Below, piece by piece: positions 1-9,424 of a stretch of 21,076 bases of DNA. The translations under genes and the position numbers were made by a program. The stretch spans positions 1 to 21,076 of the forward strand of contig LRSR01006804.1 of the NCBI GenBank assembly GCA_001579985.1. The letters run 5' to 3'. This stretch comes from Hypsibius dujardini (Eukaryota; Tardigrada; Eutardigrada; Parachela; Hypsibiidae). The first letter of the stretch is position 1, and every line of letters begins with the position of its first letter. Below the pieces are notes generated by a model that saw only the letters and a program-made list of their open reading frames with translations, was not told where the DNA came from and did not search any database.

Positions 1-369
1 CTGATTTTATTCTGGATGCATCTGGCAAATACAGGATTTATCCTTTCGGTTTTCGAAAAAATATTGACAACAGAGCGAAATCCGGCGTTACGGTATGAAT
101 TTGTTTCAACCAAGCGATCAATTAACGCAACCAAGCGTCGGCCATGTCAATCACGGGCATGGCCGACGAACAGGAACAGCAAAAAAAGTTAATAGTAACT
201 AAAGTGTAATCTTTCAATCAATCAAGCGATGTTTTGGCTTTAGTTTTTCGATGTGTAGAGTTGTCTTTAGTTTAAAGCCTCTTTTTGCTTGACTTTTCCA
301 TTCATAGCCAACCACCTAGCTGTAATCGACTCAATAGGACATGCTCTTAGACCTTCGTTTTATTTGCAG
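1..369 (+). other. Upstream intron (partial) of the B4GAT1-like gene
   Basis: No coding exon is visible here. The stretch ends in a pyrimidine-rich tract and TTTGCAG at 363-369, a good 3' splice site for the exon starting at 370, so it is read as the 3' part of an intron. It contains an 11-bp perfect inverted repeat, CGTCGGCCATG/CATGGCCGACG, at 136-146 and 158-168 with an 11-nt loop, and scattered CAATCAATC simple sequence. The upstream exons expected for a type II Golgi protein (cytosolic tail, membrane anchor, stem) are outside the window. Confidence 0.5.
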
Positions 370-1760
370 GTCAAAGTTTCATTGGTCAGTCACTGCACAA
401 CGGAGCATCTGACGCTATTACCTGCGCTGGCTCGACGCTGGCAAGGACCAATTTCGATGGCAGTGTATTCTTCTCCGAGCGACTTGGAAGATACTATACG
501 ACGCTTTGAACTGCTGCGACAGTGTAATCCTGACGTGGAGCAGCTCGTGGACGCTCATTTTGTAACACTTCTGACTCCTGGAGACCGTCGTCCAGCAAGC
601 TCGGTAGCGTTGGATGTGGATAATCAACAGCAGCCATCAGTTGAGGAAAGATTCCTTCGTTGCGATGACTTGTTGGAATCGAGATTGTAAGTGAGATTGT
701 AAGTGTAAGTTTTTGAGTGAGGCGAAACGAGTCTCATGAGCCTCGTTAATAGTGTTGTGGTGCTTTCATTGACTCGGTTGATTAACTGATTGATTGAAAA
801 GTGATTGATTGAAAAGTGATCGATTGATTGAGAAGTGGTTGATTGATTGAAGATTGGTCGATGGATTGAAGAGTGATTGATTGGTTGATTGATTGAGTGG
901 TTTTTTTTAAGGGTTGATTTGTTCGTAAATTGACCAGTATGTGTGCTAGTGACCATGGCCTCTTGCGGTCGTTTAGGCATTAAATTTAGCCTTGGAAGTC
1001 GTTGATCTTATCCCGCCTCTCAGTTAATTTGCTTTATCTTCACAGGAAGGCGAAATTAAAAGACTCCCCCAACTATGACCAGTCCTCCCCGTACCCGAAC
1101 AATCTTCTGCGGAACATCGGCCGAACATTTTCCAATTCGGAATACGTCCTGGTGGTGGATATTGATCAAACCCCAAACGTTGGACTACACAACGCATTCA
1201 TCTCGTTTATAAAAGCGCGACGGAGAATATCATCCATCACGGAGGACACCGTGGAGCGAGAAGTTTTCGTTGTTCCTGCTTTTGAGATCAACACCGCGAC
1301 CAGTGTTGCGACGCCCGGAACTAAAACGGAGCTCCTCGGCTTATTGAGGCAGTTCATCGTTAGACCGTTCTACTTTGAAATGTGCTGGAAGTGTCATCAA
1401 CCCACCGGTTACCAGAAATGGGAGAACTGTCCCGTCTCCAACGACATGACCGTTTCGCATCAAGTGGAGTGGATTGATCCATGGGAACCGTTCTTCTTCA
1501 CGCCAAACAAGGCGCCGATGTACGATGAGCGGTTTATGCAATATGGATTCAACCGGATTAGCCACGCCTGCGAGCTGCACATTGCAGGATATAACTTTTC
1601 GGTGCTCAGTAACGCTTTTTTGGTTCACAATGGATTCAAGACAGCAGAGACGTTTCACAAATCAAAACAAACGGAATTGACCCGGAATCGGGCGTTGTTT
1701 GCTGTTTTCAAAAAGGAGCTTGTTGAAGTATATCCGGAATCGAGTCGAAGATGCTGGTGA
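370..1760 (+). CDS. B4GAT1: GT49-family glycosyltransferase, B4GAT1-like (3' two exons)
   Basis: Exons 370-686 and 1046-1760; the intron 687-1045 has GTAAGT and CTTCACAG ends, and the split codon TT|G keeps the frame. The protein resembles the catalytic domain of beta-1,4-glucuronyltransferase 1 and the related C-terminal domain of LARGE. Visible landmarks are SLVSHCTTEHLTLLPALARR near the start; YPNNLLRNIGR followed by YVLVVDIDQTP, which carries the DxD-type metal/nucleotide-sugar motif; a cysteine-containing segment CWKCHQPTGYQKW; and the very characteristic DPWEPFFF, DERFMQYGFNRI, ACELHIAGYNF and NAFLVHNGFK. The stop at 1758-1760 follows a typical family tail (KKELVEVYPESSRRCW), so the C-terminus looks complete. 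In animals B4GAT1 acts in the Golgi on O-mannosyl glycans of dystroglycan, adding the glucuronic acid that primes LARGE; that role is inferred from family. The N-terminal membrane anchor is missing because the 5' exons lie upstream. Another GT49 paralogue cannot be excluded. Confidence 0.85.
687..1045 (+). repeat. Intron with GATTGATT-type degenerate minisatellite
   Basis: This 359-nt intron of the B4GAT1-like gene contains, at about 775-900, a degenerate array built on TGATTGATTGAAAAG (about 15 bp, roughly seven to eight imperfect units). Similar ATTG runs recur at 5245-5292, 13386-13450 and elsewhere. Its reverse strand stays open and gives a spurious Ser-Ile-Asn-rich ORF. Confidence 0.7.
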
Positions 1761-1800
1761 AGTGAAGCCGGGCTTCGGACGTGTCGGAATTTCGAGCCGT

Positions 1801-1900
1801 GGACTCGATCATCGCTCCCCGACTCGGATCATCCGTCCCCGACTTGGATCATCAGTCCCCGACCCGGATCATCGGTCCCCGACCCGGATCATCGGTCCCC
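1801..1900. repeat. 20-bp tandem array, five copies, between two convergent genes
   Basis: Five exact-length 20-bp units (consensus GACCCGGATCATCGGTCCCC) fill 1801-1900. The last two are identical and the earlier ones carry a few substitutions each. The array begins 40 bp after the B4GAT1-like stop codon and runs into the 3' end of QTRT1 on the other strand, whose stop codon (1889-1891) lies inside the fifth unit. Confidence 0.9.
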
Positions 1901-4220
1901 GGCCTTCAAATGCTTGATGACATGAACGTCGGCATCATCGGCCGCATCATCATGTGGCGGTGTGTGTTGAGGTTTTTGCTGATGGATGCGAATGTTGACC
2001 GTCGCCAAAGCGTCCACGATCCAGGCCGGCGCGGATCCATTAGGATAGCGCTCCTCCATGAAGTTCAACACGAACTCGGGAAACCGACCGGATTTTATGC
2101 TTTCTCGGATTTGGCGCATTAAGTTCATCTGAGAGAAAACATGAGGCATAAAAATCGAGATACTGAGCGAAATGGCCTTTGCTTACCTGATAAGCGATAT
2201 TGTGAATGGACATCAAACGTGCGGACGTGGGCAAGTCCGTTACAATGTGATGCAAGTACGCGCGAGTGTATTTTTGGCATGTTAAGCAGACGCAGTTTGG
2301 ATCGATGGGAGCAAAGTCTTTGCTATAGATTTTGAGCCGCAAGTTCAGCTGACCTGTGTTTACCAGAGCACATCCGAACCTCTGCAGGAAAAAATCATGG
2401 ATGAATTTGAAAACAATTCGAAAATCCGAAAACAAATTGAGCCTTACAGCGGTTCGTGTAGGAAAGACGCAGTCAAACATATCCGCTCCCAGGGCACAGC
2501 AAACTACGAGATCCTCAGCGTAGCCAACGCCCATCACATAACGGGGCTTTGAAGCTGGCAAATGGTCAGTGGAAACATCAACCATCTTCCAGAAGCTGGA
2601 TTTCTCTTCGCCACCACTCAATCCGCCGATAGCGAATCCGACCGATTGCTGCTGCTGTTTTGTCATTTCTGTAAAGTACAGGTGTACTTTCATATTAGTC
2701 AAAAAGGGACGTGGATTACGACATCTGCCACACTGAAGTAGAAATATTTGCGTGAACTCCGTTTTTAGTCAGCTGGGACTTACCCGTAATGCATTCTCTG
2801 CGGAGATTAGTGTCTAGACCTCCTTGGACAATCGGAAACAGACACTGTTCGCTTTTTCGACTGTGCGCTTCATTACACCGTTGTAGCCACCTTACTGATC
2901 TGAAAGCATGCACAAAAACGTGACAGCGTGTGCTACCCCACCATGTGTCCTTGTCTCCAATCAACGACAAGATTGAGTACACTGGAGGGTCCGGGCTATG
3001 GGCAAAAGGGGCGGGGCAAGGGGTGGTCAGGTGGTTGAGTTCACTGGAGGATCCAGGGTATGGGCAAAAGGGGCGGAGCAACGGGTGGTTAGGTGGTTGA
3101 TTGTTCGATTGTTTGAAAAGCACCCCCTGCCCCGCCCCTTTTGCCCGTTCCCCGGACCCTCCAGTGTACTCAGTCTTGTCGTTGACTGTAGTCTATCGTT
3201 TAAAAGTCTGTTGTCTGGGTGCCTTTTTGAGTTGTCTGATTGACAGGGAGTCTCCTTGCACTTTAACTGGCTGACAAATATCCGTCTGTCTCAGTACTTG
3301 CACAAGCAGACAAGGTGCATTCTTACCGATGCATTGCCTCTTCTACCCGAGGCCCAGTTGTAGTACTGGACACGACATCATCCAGCTGCATGATAATATC
3401 TGCTCCGATAGCATTTTGAATTTCCATCGACTTTTCCGGAGTCAATACGAGTCGTTCTTTGGCTGCACCAGGCGGCGTTTCGTCGTCCGACACCACCGGC
3501 TCTGGTTCTGTGAGAGAGCCTTTCTTTGAGCGACTCCTCTTCTGGCTCGCGAAAGAGGCGGGTGATGAGTATGTTGACTCAAATTGGACGCCTTCTTCGG
3601 TGATTTCAGCGAGTTTCAACAGCGACACCATTTGAAATCCGCCGCTATCCTGATCCCGCAACATGCAAGGAACTTAAAAACATTCATGCTCAAATTTTCA
3701 AAATGAAGGGAACTTACGGTAAGGATAGACCGCTTCCAGTTCATGAATTTGTGTAGACCGCCAGATTTAATGAGTAACTCTGGACCCTGCACATGAAGCC
3801 AAAATAAGCGGATTAAAAATTGGCAGACAAATAACTTGTCAGTCCATCAATCAAGCTAACCGGTACGCAGTTAAGCTCGCAACTATGAACTCATCAATCA
3901 ACTAGCTAATAAGTAATGGTAATTATTGCGATCGAATTACACAAGCAACAATCGATCAATCAATCAGACGTACACAAGGCGGACTGCATGAAATCGCTTA
4001 CCGGTTTCAAACCAAGATGATAAGTATTTCCCAGCAGAATCTGCACGTTAAGCTGCTCCAGCTGTTCGGGTAGCACTCCCTTCATGCATCCCTTCGTTCC
4101 GACCGGCATGAAAATCGGAGTTTCAACATCAGAATGGAGGAGGCTCAGCACACCGGTTCTAGCTTTGGACGTGGAACAACTCGCAAGGACGTGGAATTTT
4201 TCCGCCGACATCTTCCACAT
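1889..4220 (-). CDS. QTRT1: Queuine tRNA-ribosyltransferase catalytic subunit 1
   Basis: Seven exons, read 3' to 5' on the plus strand: 4002-4220, 3718-3786, 3327-3649, 2784-2899, 2448-2668, 2187-2381, 1889-2128. All junctions are GT-AG and in phase; the product is 460 aa. QTRT1 replaces the wobble guanine of GUN-anticodon tRNAs with queuine, working with QTRT2. Seen in sequence: [12 protein letters not shown] and [12 protein letters not shown] near the N-terminus; DSGGFQM at 97-103 with the general acid/base Asp; [31 protein letters not shown]; the nucleophile Asp308 in [11 protein letters not shown]; and a zinc site C346, C348, C351 with H376 (CVCLTC then HNIAY). ATG at 4220 is chosen; ATG at 4211 is an alternative. 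Animal orthologues are about 400 aa. The extra length is mainly an insertion of about 40 residues (about 124-163) with a basic cluster KRSRSKK and an acidic stretch. The intron 2382-2447 is 66 nt and has no in-frame stop. The gene is convergent with the B4GAT1-like gene and divergent from the NOL9-like gene. Confidence 0.93.
2382..2447 (-). other. 66-nt stop-free intron of QTRT1 at the catalytic loop
   Basis: The minus strand reads GCT|GTAAGG ... TTTTTTCCTGCAG|AGG. Removing 66 nt restores the family sequence TRTA-RFG; leaving it in adds 22 residues without a frameshift or stop. It is called an intron because the inserted residues are absent from the family, both splice sites are strong, and the stretch is T-rich. 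Confidence 0.85.
2957..3190. mobile_element. TA-flanked MITE-like hairpin element, family 1 copy 1 (QTRT1 intron)
   Basis: Begins CAATCAACGACAAGATTGAG at 2958 and ends with the near-complement CTTGTCGTTGACTG at 3188, followed by TA. Inside each end sits a module GTACACTGGAGGGTCCGGG-TATGGGCAAAAGGGGCGG, present twice in tandem on the left and once inverted on the right. The centre is a GGTGGTTGATTGTTCGATTG segment. Three more copies occur at 5750-6010, 10760-10922 and 15710-16000. It lies in the 427-nt intron 2900-3326 of QTRT1. No transposase ORF is present. Confidence 0.85.
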
Positions 4221-4639
4221 TAGCAGTCGGCACGGACTGAGTTCTTAGGTTTTTAGGCAAACTCACTGATAAATACTGATAGTGCTCAGGAAGCTCCAAA
4301 TGCTGTAGTATAGTTTTTTGATACAAAAATTTCTGATTCTGATGTATTAAAATTGACAAGAGGGACAAAATATGCAACGGACTGCTTTAGGGCGCGAACT
4401 GATTCAGCGATCAAGAAGAACAGTTTGTGTAAAAGAGGAACATACTGCCCTATTGTGTACGAACGGTGTGTCAAACGGAAAGAACAGCGCTCATCAGCTG
4501 TTGAAAACGAACCTCATGGAAATCACTGTCTCAGTTCCAGTTTGAAGATTATTAATTCTTGTCGATTTTGTTTGATCAAAATTATTTGCTCCATTTAGGT
4601 GATTTAAAATTCGACGGCCGAAAGCCCCTCGATCGGTGC
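4221..4639. promoter_or_regulatory. Divergent spacer, probable bidirectional promoter of QTRT1 and the NOL9-like gene
   Basis: The 419 bp between the two divergent start codons contain no convincing coding exon. No clear TATA box was identified. CTCCATTTAG|G at 4590-4600 could be a 3' splice site of a non-coding first exon for the NOL9-like gene. The promoter role is inferred from gene layout only. Confidence 0.4.
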
Positions 4640-7600
4640 ATGGCGACAGCGACCGAAGCGGGCATGGAGCCAGAAAGGATGACATCACCAGAAAAGGAAA
4701 TTTCTGCCGGAGCTCCTGAAGGTCCACAGCCCGAAACTTTTCCGAACACACCTAGTTCCACCGATACTGCACAGAATACGACACCCGGAGCCACTACAGC
4801 TTCACTGACGTCGAAGAAAATTCTGGAACAGGAGGTGATTGATCTCAGTTCCGGGCCGGAAGATGACGACGAAGATTCCGATAGTGACGCTGTGGTATTT
4901 TGTGGAACGAAAAAGGCGTCTCCCCCGAAATCCCGAAAAGAGGCAAATTGGGCTAGTTGGAAGAAGCAGGTGGAGAAAGGAGCGGGAAAGTCGGGACGGA
5001 ATGTCTTCCCACGGAGGAATCAATCCAACAGCGACGGAGAAGACGATCGCAGTCGTAGATCAAGGGCGGCTGAACTGAAGCAACCGCAACGCCCATCCAG
5101 TTCTTCAAATATCGCTGAACAATTTCGGAAAGGTTAGCTGCAGTATTCTGTGCGTATTTTGATTGCAGCGAAAGAGAATCGCACGTGTTCAATTCTCAAT
5201 TAAATCCATCAGATCGAGAGTACCAGTGATTAGTTGAAGATAGACTCATCGATTGATTGACTGATTAGACTCATCGATTGATTGACTGATTGGTTGTCTA
5301 GACGTTGGCGGGCCGAGTTAGAAATGCTTTATAAGGAATCCGGCCTATTTTAAGCGACCATTTCTCGGACAGAATTCAGGTCACTAGCAACACTGTAGTC
5401 GGACCGCAACCTGTAGGATGGCACTGACCACCGACTCGAATTTTGCCCGGAAAAGTGGATTGCACGGCATGTAAATGGTTGATTGATATACTGAAGTGCC
5501 TGATGGGTGATGTGAGTGATGGATTATGTATTGTTTGATTTATTGATTGGAATTTCCCTGAATTCTGACGCAGCGCATCACGGGCGATTCCATTAAGTAT
5601 TTCACGGCTAATGCGATTAAAATCTACTTTTTGTATATTGGAACGCCTTGTAGGTTCATCTACGTTGTGATAGAGTTAGACGTTTGCCCGGGCAAAGTAG
5701 GATAAAACATGACTAAAAGTCGAGTAGTCGTCAATGAAGACATCACTGGTACAATCAACGATAAGATGAAGTACACTGGAGGGTTCGGGTATGGGCAAAA
5801 GGGGCGGAGCAGGGGGTGGTCAGGTGGTTGATTGTTTGATTGTTTGAAAAGCANTTGATTGTTCGATTGTTTGAAAACCAACCCCTGCCCCGCCCCTTTT
5901 GCCCATTTCCCGGACCCTCCAGTGTACTCAACCACCTGACCATCCCCTGCTCCGCCCCTTTTGCCCATACCCCGGACCCTCCGGTGTACTCAATCTTGTC
6001 GTTGATTGTAGGCAGATGACATGGTTGAATGATGCAATACAAGTGGGGATTCTCATCCTCGACGCTTGTCCGCTTTAATATTAGCTGATTTAATAAATTC
6101 TGCACCGCACACGAATAGCATCTTATTCTTTTCTTAATATATCCTTTCCGAATTTAACAGATTACGGACCAGTCGGGAGATGCCAGCCTTCATTTCCGCC
6201 CGTCCATCACCCCCATTTGGGACTGGAAACTGCTTACCGTGGCGCGGCCATTCCTAGTCTAGTCCCACCCAGTGGACATCAATCTCAAGCTCCATTCCAG
6301 CTGTTTACCGGCGTCGACTACGGCACACTGACTCCCCCGCCGCCGAGCAGACAACCGGTTCCTCGATCTAAATCCGCACCGGCTTTTCCCACACCAAGCA
6401 CGTCGGGAAATGACGTTCCGTCGTTCCCCGTAAGTCAAGCCCCGAATGCCGACCGATACTCCTTTTTCACATTCACCAAGGGCGACCATGCAGACTGGAA
6501 TGCTCACATGGCCGCGGCTGTTGCGGCCGTCAAACCGGATGATTGGGCGAGCATGAGTCGTAAAGAGATTATCGCGGCCGCGACCAAGTCCCAGGAGGGA
6601 CGGACGATGTTGTTTGCGCTGATTCTGACGTCGCGGCTGCGTCTGTCCAAGAGCGAGCATCGGTATTTAAAGGACTTGGGAGCTGATATGAAGAACAGAG
6701 GGAAAATGCGAATGCGGAAAGACACTGCGAACGATTTGCTCCGGGCAGTCCTATTAGATACCTTCCAGCAAGTTAGTAGGTTGAAGTGGAATGCTTGAAC
6801 TAACAGCTTCTTACGTGGATATTCTGCCAAATCTGTTCAGGCTGAAGTTTTTTTAATAATTTTTTTAAATTAAAGCTTTTCAGTTAAATACCTTTTTGAG
6901 TGGATTGTCATAGTATTTTTAATACTGAACTTCAAAGAATTCTTGTTAAAACAATTTTATTACTGTCTTTTCGCGTTAGACAGGGACAGCGTACGAGCTG
7001 TGGAACGTTTAATCGGCCACGCGGCGCTTGTGCTGTGTGTACAGTGCACACAGCCGTGCACACGTTCCACTCCAGTACGACTGTCCCTGTCTAACGCGAA
7101 AATACAGTACTGATTCAGACTTGTCTGATGCCGAATCACAATCAGTGTTTGAGCTGTGCCTTATGGTATTGTGACTTGGGAATTGTCGGTACGGGTGCTG
7201 TAATAATTAACACCTCTCTCTGTTTTTGCAGCCCGGTATACCGCATGAAATTGCATCGAAAAAAATGAAAAAAGCAAAGAAGCAGGCCGTGGTCACTCGT
7301 CAGCAGGGACAGCCGACTGGGCCACAATCAATGGACAATGCCGCCCAGTTCATTTCTTTGCCGACGGGTGTGGGAACACCGATCATGGCCACTCGTCAGC
7401 AGGGACAGCCAAATCGCCCGCAGTCATTGGACAACGTCGCCCAGTTCAACCAGTCGCAGGCATATTTCAGACGGGAGCCCAACTTGCCGCTCCGTCCGAC
7501 CGATCTCCGCTATCAAATCACTCCAAATTTCCCTCGGCAGCCTGCCACTGAACCGTCGAACCTCCCGTCCACGTCTGGAGGCCATCACTTCACCGAGGAC

Positions 7601-9424
7601 CTCAATCCGCAGCCCGTGGGGACTGAGCCTCGCTTCAAAGAGGATCAAATTGTCCGCATTACCGATCATGCCTACTGGTTACTGCTGACCAATAAGCCCG
7701 TCGTCATCGCTGGCCTTGCTCGGCTGCAGTGCTTTGCCGGCACGGCCGAACTGGCCGGGTTTCTCATCCGACCGGGAGCTGGTCAGATTGTGGTGCCATC
7801 GCTGGATTCGGAGAGCTGGCTGAGTGTCTACGGGGACGGCGAACCGTTGAGTGCGGCAGAGTTTTCGGATGCAGCCGCGAAATCCTTCCAGCGGAGTGAG
7901 TTTCAGCGGTGTTGCAATTTAATTCAGCGCTTTCCCGGCCATTTCACGGCGGTGTTGTTGGTATCATCGACGAACGCCGTTTCGGATCCGCCCCTTTGGC
8001 ACGCGTTGTCGCTGCAGCCGAATCTGTTGCCCGAGGTGGCGAAAGATGTCTCCGACAGCCCGGATGGGAAAGCGCTGTTTTGGGGGCCTCATCATGTGCG
8101 GCCGTTTCCGGCGTGTCGCCTGCTGGCGGATGATCCACTGTCTGGTCAGAAGCCTTACGCGCCGTATCTCAACTTCCAGGTTGGTCTGTAGGTGCGGGCA
8201 GGTCATGCTAGGAGTAGAAAGTTAACGATTCATTTAGATCACGCCAGGTACTTTTAAAATACTCGTAGGAAATTTACGGATAAAATTTACGACATCTTTT
8301 TAACTGAGAATAGATTTTCTCTGAAAGGGTTTCCCATGATTTCCGTTCTTGCCCTTGCTTTGCAGAAGGGCTTCTGGCAAGCTATTTCGCGTGAGCTGCA
8401 CAGTTGTTTCGGCGATCCCGATGTTCCGGTCATTCTCCTCTGCGGCGGGAAGAATGTGGGAAAGTCCACGACCGTTCGATTCGCCATCAACTTCCTCCTA
8501 CGCACCTACGCTTCCGTGCAGTGCCTCGACTGCGATCTCGGGCAGAGCGAGTTCACCCCGCCCGGTTGTCTGTCCATACACACGTTCACCAAGCCGGTCT
8601 TGGGGCCGCCGTTTGTCCGTCTCCATGACCCGGACAGTGCCTGCTACTTGGGTGCGCCGTCGCCCGGATCGGGCCACTACTACCGCCAGTGTCTCGATTT
8701 CGTGCACGCCACCGGTCGGACAGCCGGCGTCCCGCTTATCGTCAACACAATGGGCTGGGTGGACAACCTAGGCCTGGAACTGCTTAAGCATACCGCGGAT
8801 CTGGTGAAACCCACTCGAATCCTGGAGCTCACACAGACGCTCTACCCCGTCGTGGCGTATCAACTGCCGCGCGCCAGAAACGGACGCTTTGTGAGTTTTC
8901 CGTCCTGCGTCGGGCTCTCCACGCTGAAGAAGAACTTTTCCCCCGCGCTGCGGCGGAAGCTGTCGGTGTTGGCCTACCTCGCCCCCATATCCCCCACCCT
9001 GGGTCCGCTCAATGAGTGCACACCTTACGCGGTGCGATTCGCCGATGTCGCTCTGGTCTTCACGGAGCGCACACCGGCTTCGCACTTGTTGGTGGTCTTG
9101 CTGGGCGCGCTGGTCGGACTGGGTCGGGTCGAGCCTACCCGGGTGGACCAAGTGGGCCCGGTGGACCAAGTGGGCCCGGTGACGGTCTTTCGGCATGCCC
9201 CGGTGTGCCGCAATTTGGGGTTCGGTATTGTGCGTAGTATCGACGCGGAGAAGCGGTTGTACTACGTGTTGACACCGATTCCGCTGGACACTTTGGCTTT
9301 GGTTAACGTGATGATCCGCGGGACCATCGTCACGCCGGATGAGGTCTTTCTCAAGCAAGAGTTGAAGGGTTACTCCGGAGCTGTGCCGAGGGTGCAGATG
9401 CCCGTGGCCATGGCGAACCGTTGA
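4640..9424 (+). CDS. NOL9: NOL9-like polynucleotide 5'-hydroxyl kinase
   Basis: Exons 4640-5132, 6161-6771, 7232-8179 and 8366-9424; phases close to 1036 aa. NOL9 (Clp1/Grc3 family) phosphorylates the 5'-OH end made when LAS1L cuts ITS2, in 28S rRNA maturation in the nucleolus. The last exon is unmistakable: Walker A GGKNVGKST at about 711-719, Walker-B-like CLDCDLGQSEFTPPG at about 737-751, VLGPPF, LIVNTMGWV, and a C-terminal YYVLTPIP. Exon 3 ends with a beta-rich region typical of the family's N-terminal domain (VVIAGLARLQCFAG, AGFLIRPG). Residues 1 to about 500 are long and mostly low-complexity: a candidate SUMO-interacting motif EVIDLSS at 65-71 followed by an acidic run, an R/S-rich stretch, Pro/Ser-rich exon 2, a folded-looking segment near its end, and a duplicated repeat in exon 3. 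Human NOL9 is about 700 aa, so exons 1-2 could belong to a separate upstream gene; phase and donors allow one transcript. ATG 4640 is the first in-frame Met after a stop-free lead. Donors are GTTAGC, GTTAGT and GTTGGT. Confidence 0.85.
5133..6160 (+). other. Intron 1 of the NOL9-like gene
   Basis: A 1028-nt intron with GTTAGC donor and TTTAACAG acceptor; G|AT rejoins as an Asp codon. It contains a short GATTGATTGACTGATT duplication at about 5245-5292 and the family 1 hairpin element at 5750-6010. No other exon was found inside. Confidence 0.7.
5750..6010. mobile_element. MITE-like hairpin element, family 1 copy 2 (NOL9 intron 1)
   Basis: TA at 5750-5751, then CAATCAACGATAAGATG; right end CTTGTCGTTGATTG and TA at 6009-6010. 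One GGGTC-type module lies on the left and two in inverted orientation on the right. The central segment TTGATTGTTYGATTGTTTGAAAA is present twice, joined by an ambiguous base N at 5854. The TA on both sides fits a TA target duplication. Confidence 0.85.
6961..7109. mobile_element. 149-bp palindromic MITE-like element in NOL9 intron 2
   Basis: Left end TACTGTCTTTTCGCGTTAGA, right end TCTAACGCGAAAATACAGTA: inverted repeats of about 35 bp including GACAGGGACAG, with further complementarity inward (GTGGAACGT/ACGTTCCAC) and a GC-rich centre GTGCTGTGTGTACAGTGCAC. Almost the whole element can fold into one hairpin. TA at both ends (6961-6962, 7108-7109) fits a Tc1/mariner-type target duplication. 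It sits in the intron 6772-7231. Confidence 0.8.
7291..7447 (+). repeat. Intragenic 61-bp duplication (96-bp period) in NOL9-like exon 3
   Basis: 7291-7351 and 7387-7447 are near-identical. Both encode a version of TRQQGQPxxPQSxDNxAQF (VTRQQGQPTG... and ATRQQGQPNR...). Differences are mostly silent or conservative, suggesting a duplication kept in frame within the disordered N-terminal region. Confidence 0.85.
9142..9177 (+). repeat. 18-bp perfect tandem duplication in NOL9-like exon 4
   Basis: GGTGGACCAAGTGGGCCC occurs twice head to tail, encoding a repeated VDQVGP hexapeptide (RVDQVGPVDQVGPVTV) in the C-terminal domain. It is in frame and probably recent, since the copies are identical. 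Confidence 0.9.

Noticed and set aside
624-980. Minus-strand Ser-Ile-Asn-rich frame
   Set aside because: It is the reverse reading of the GATTGATT repeat inside the B4GAT1-like intron.
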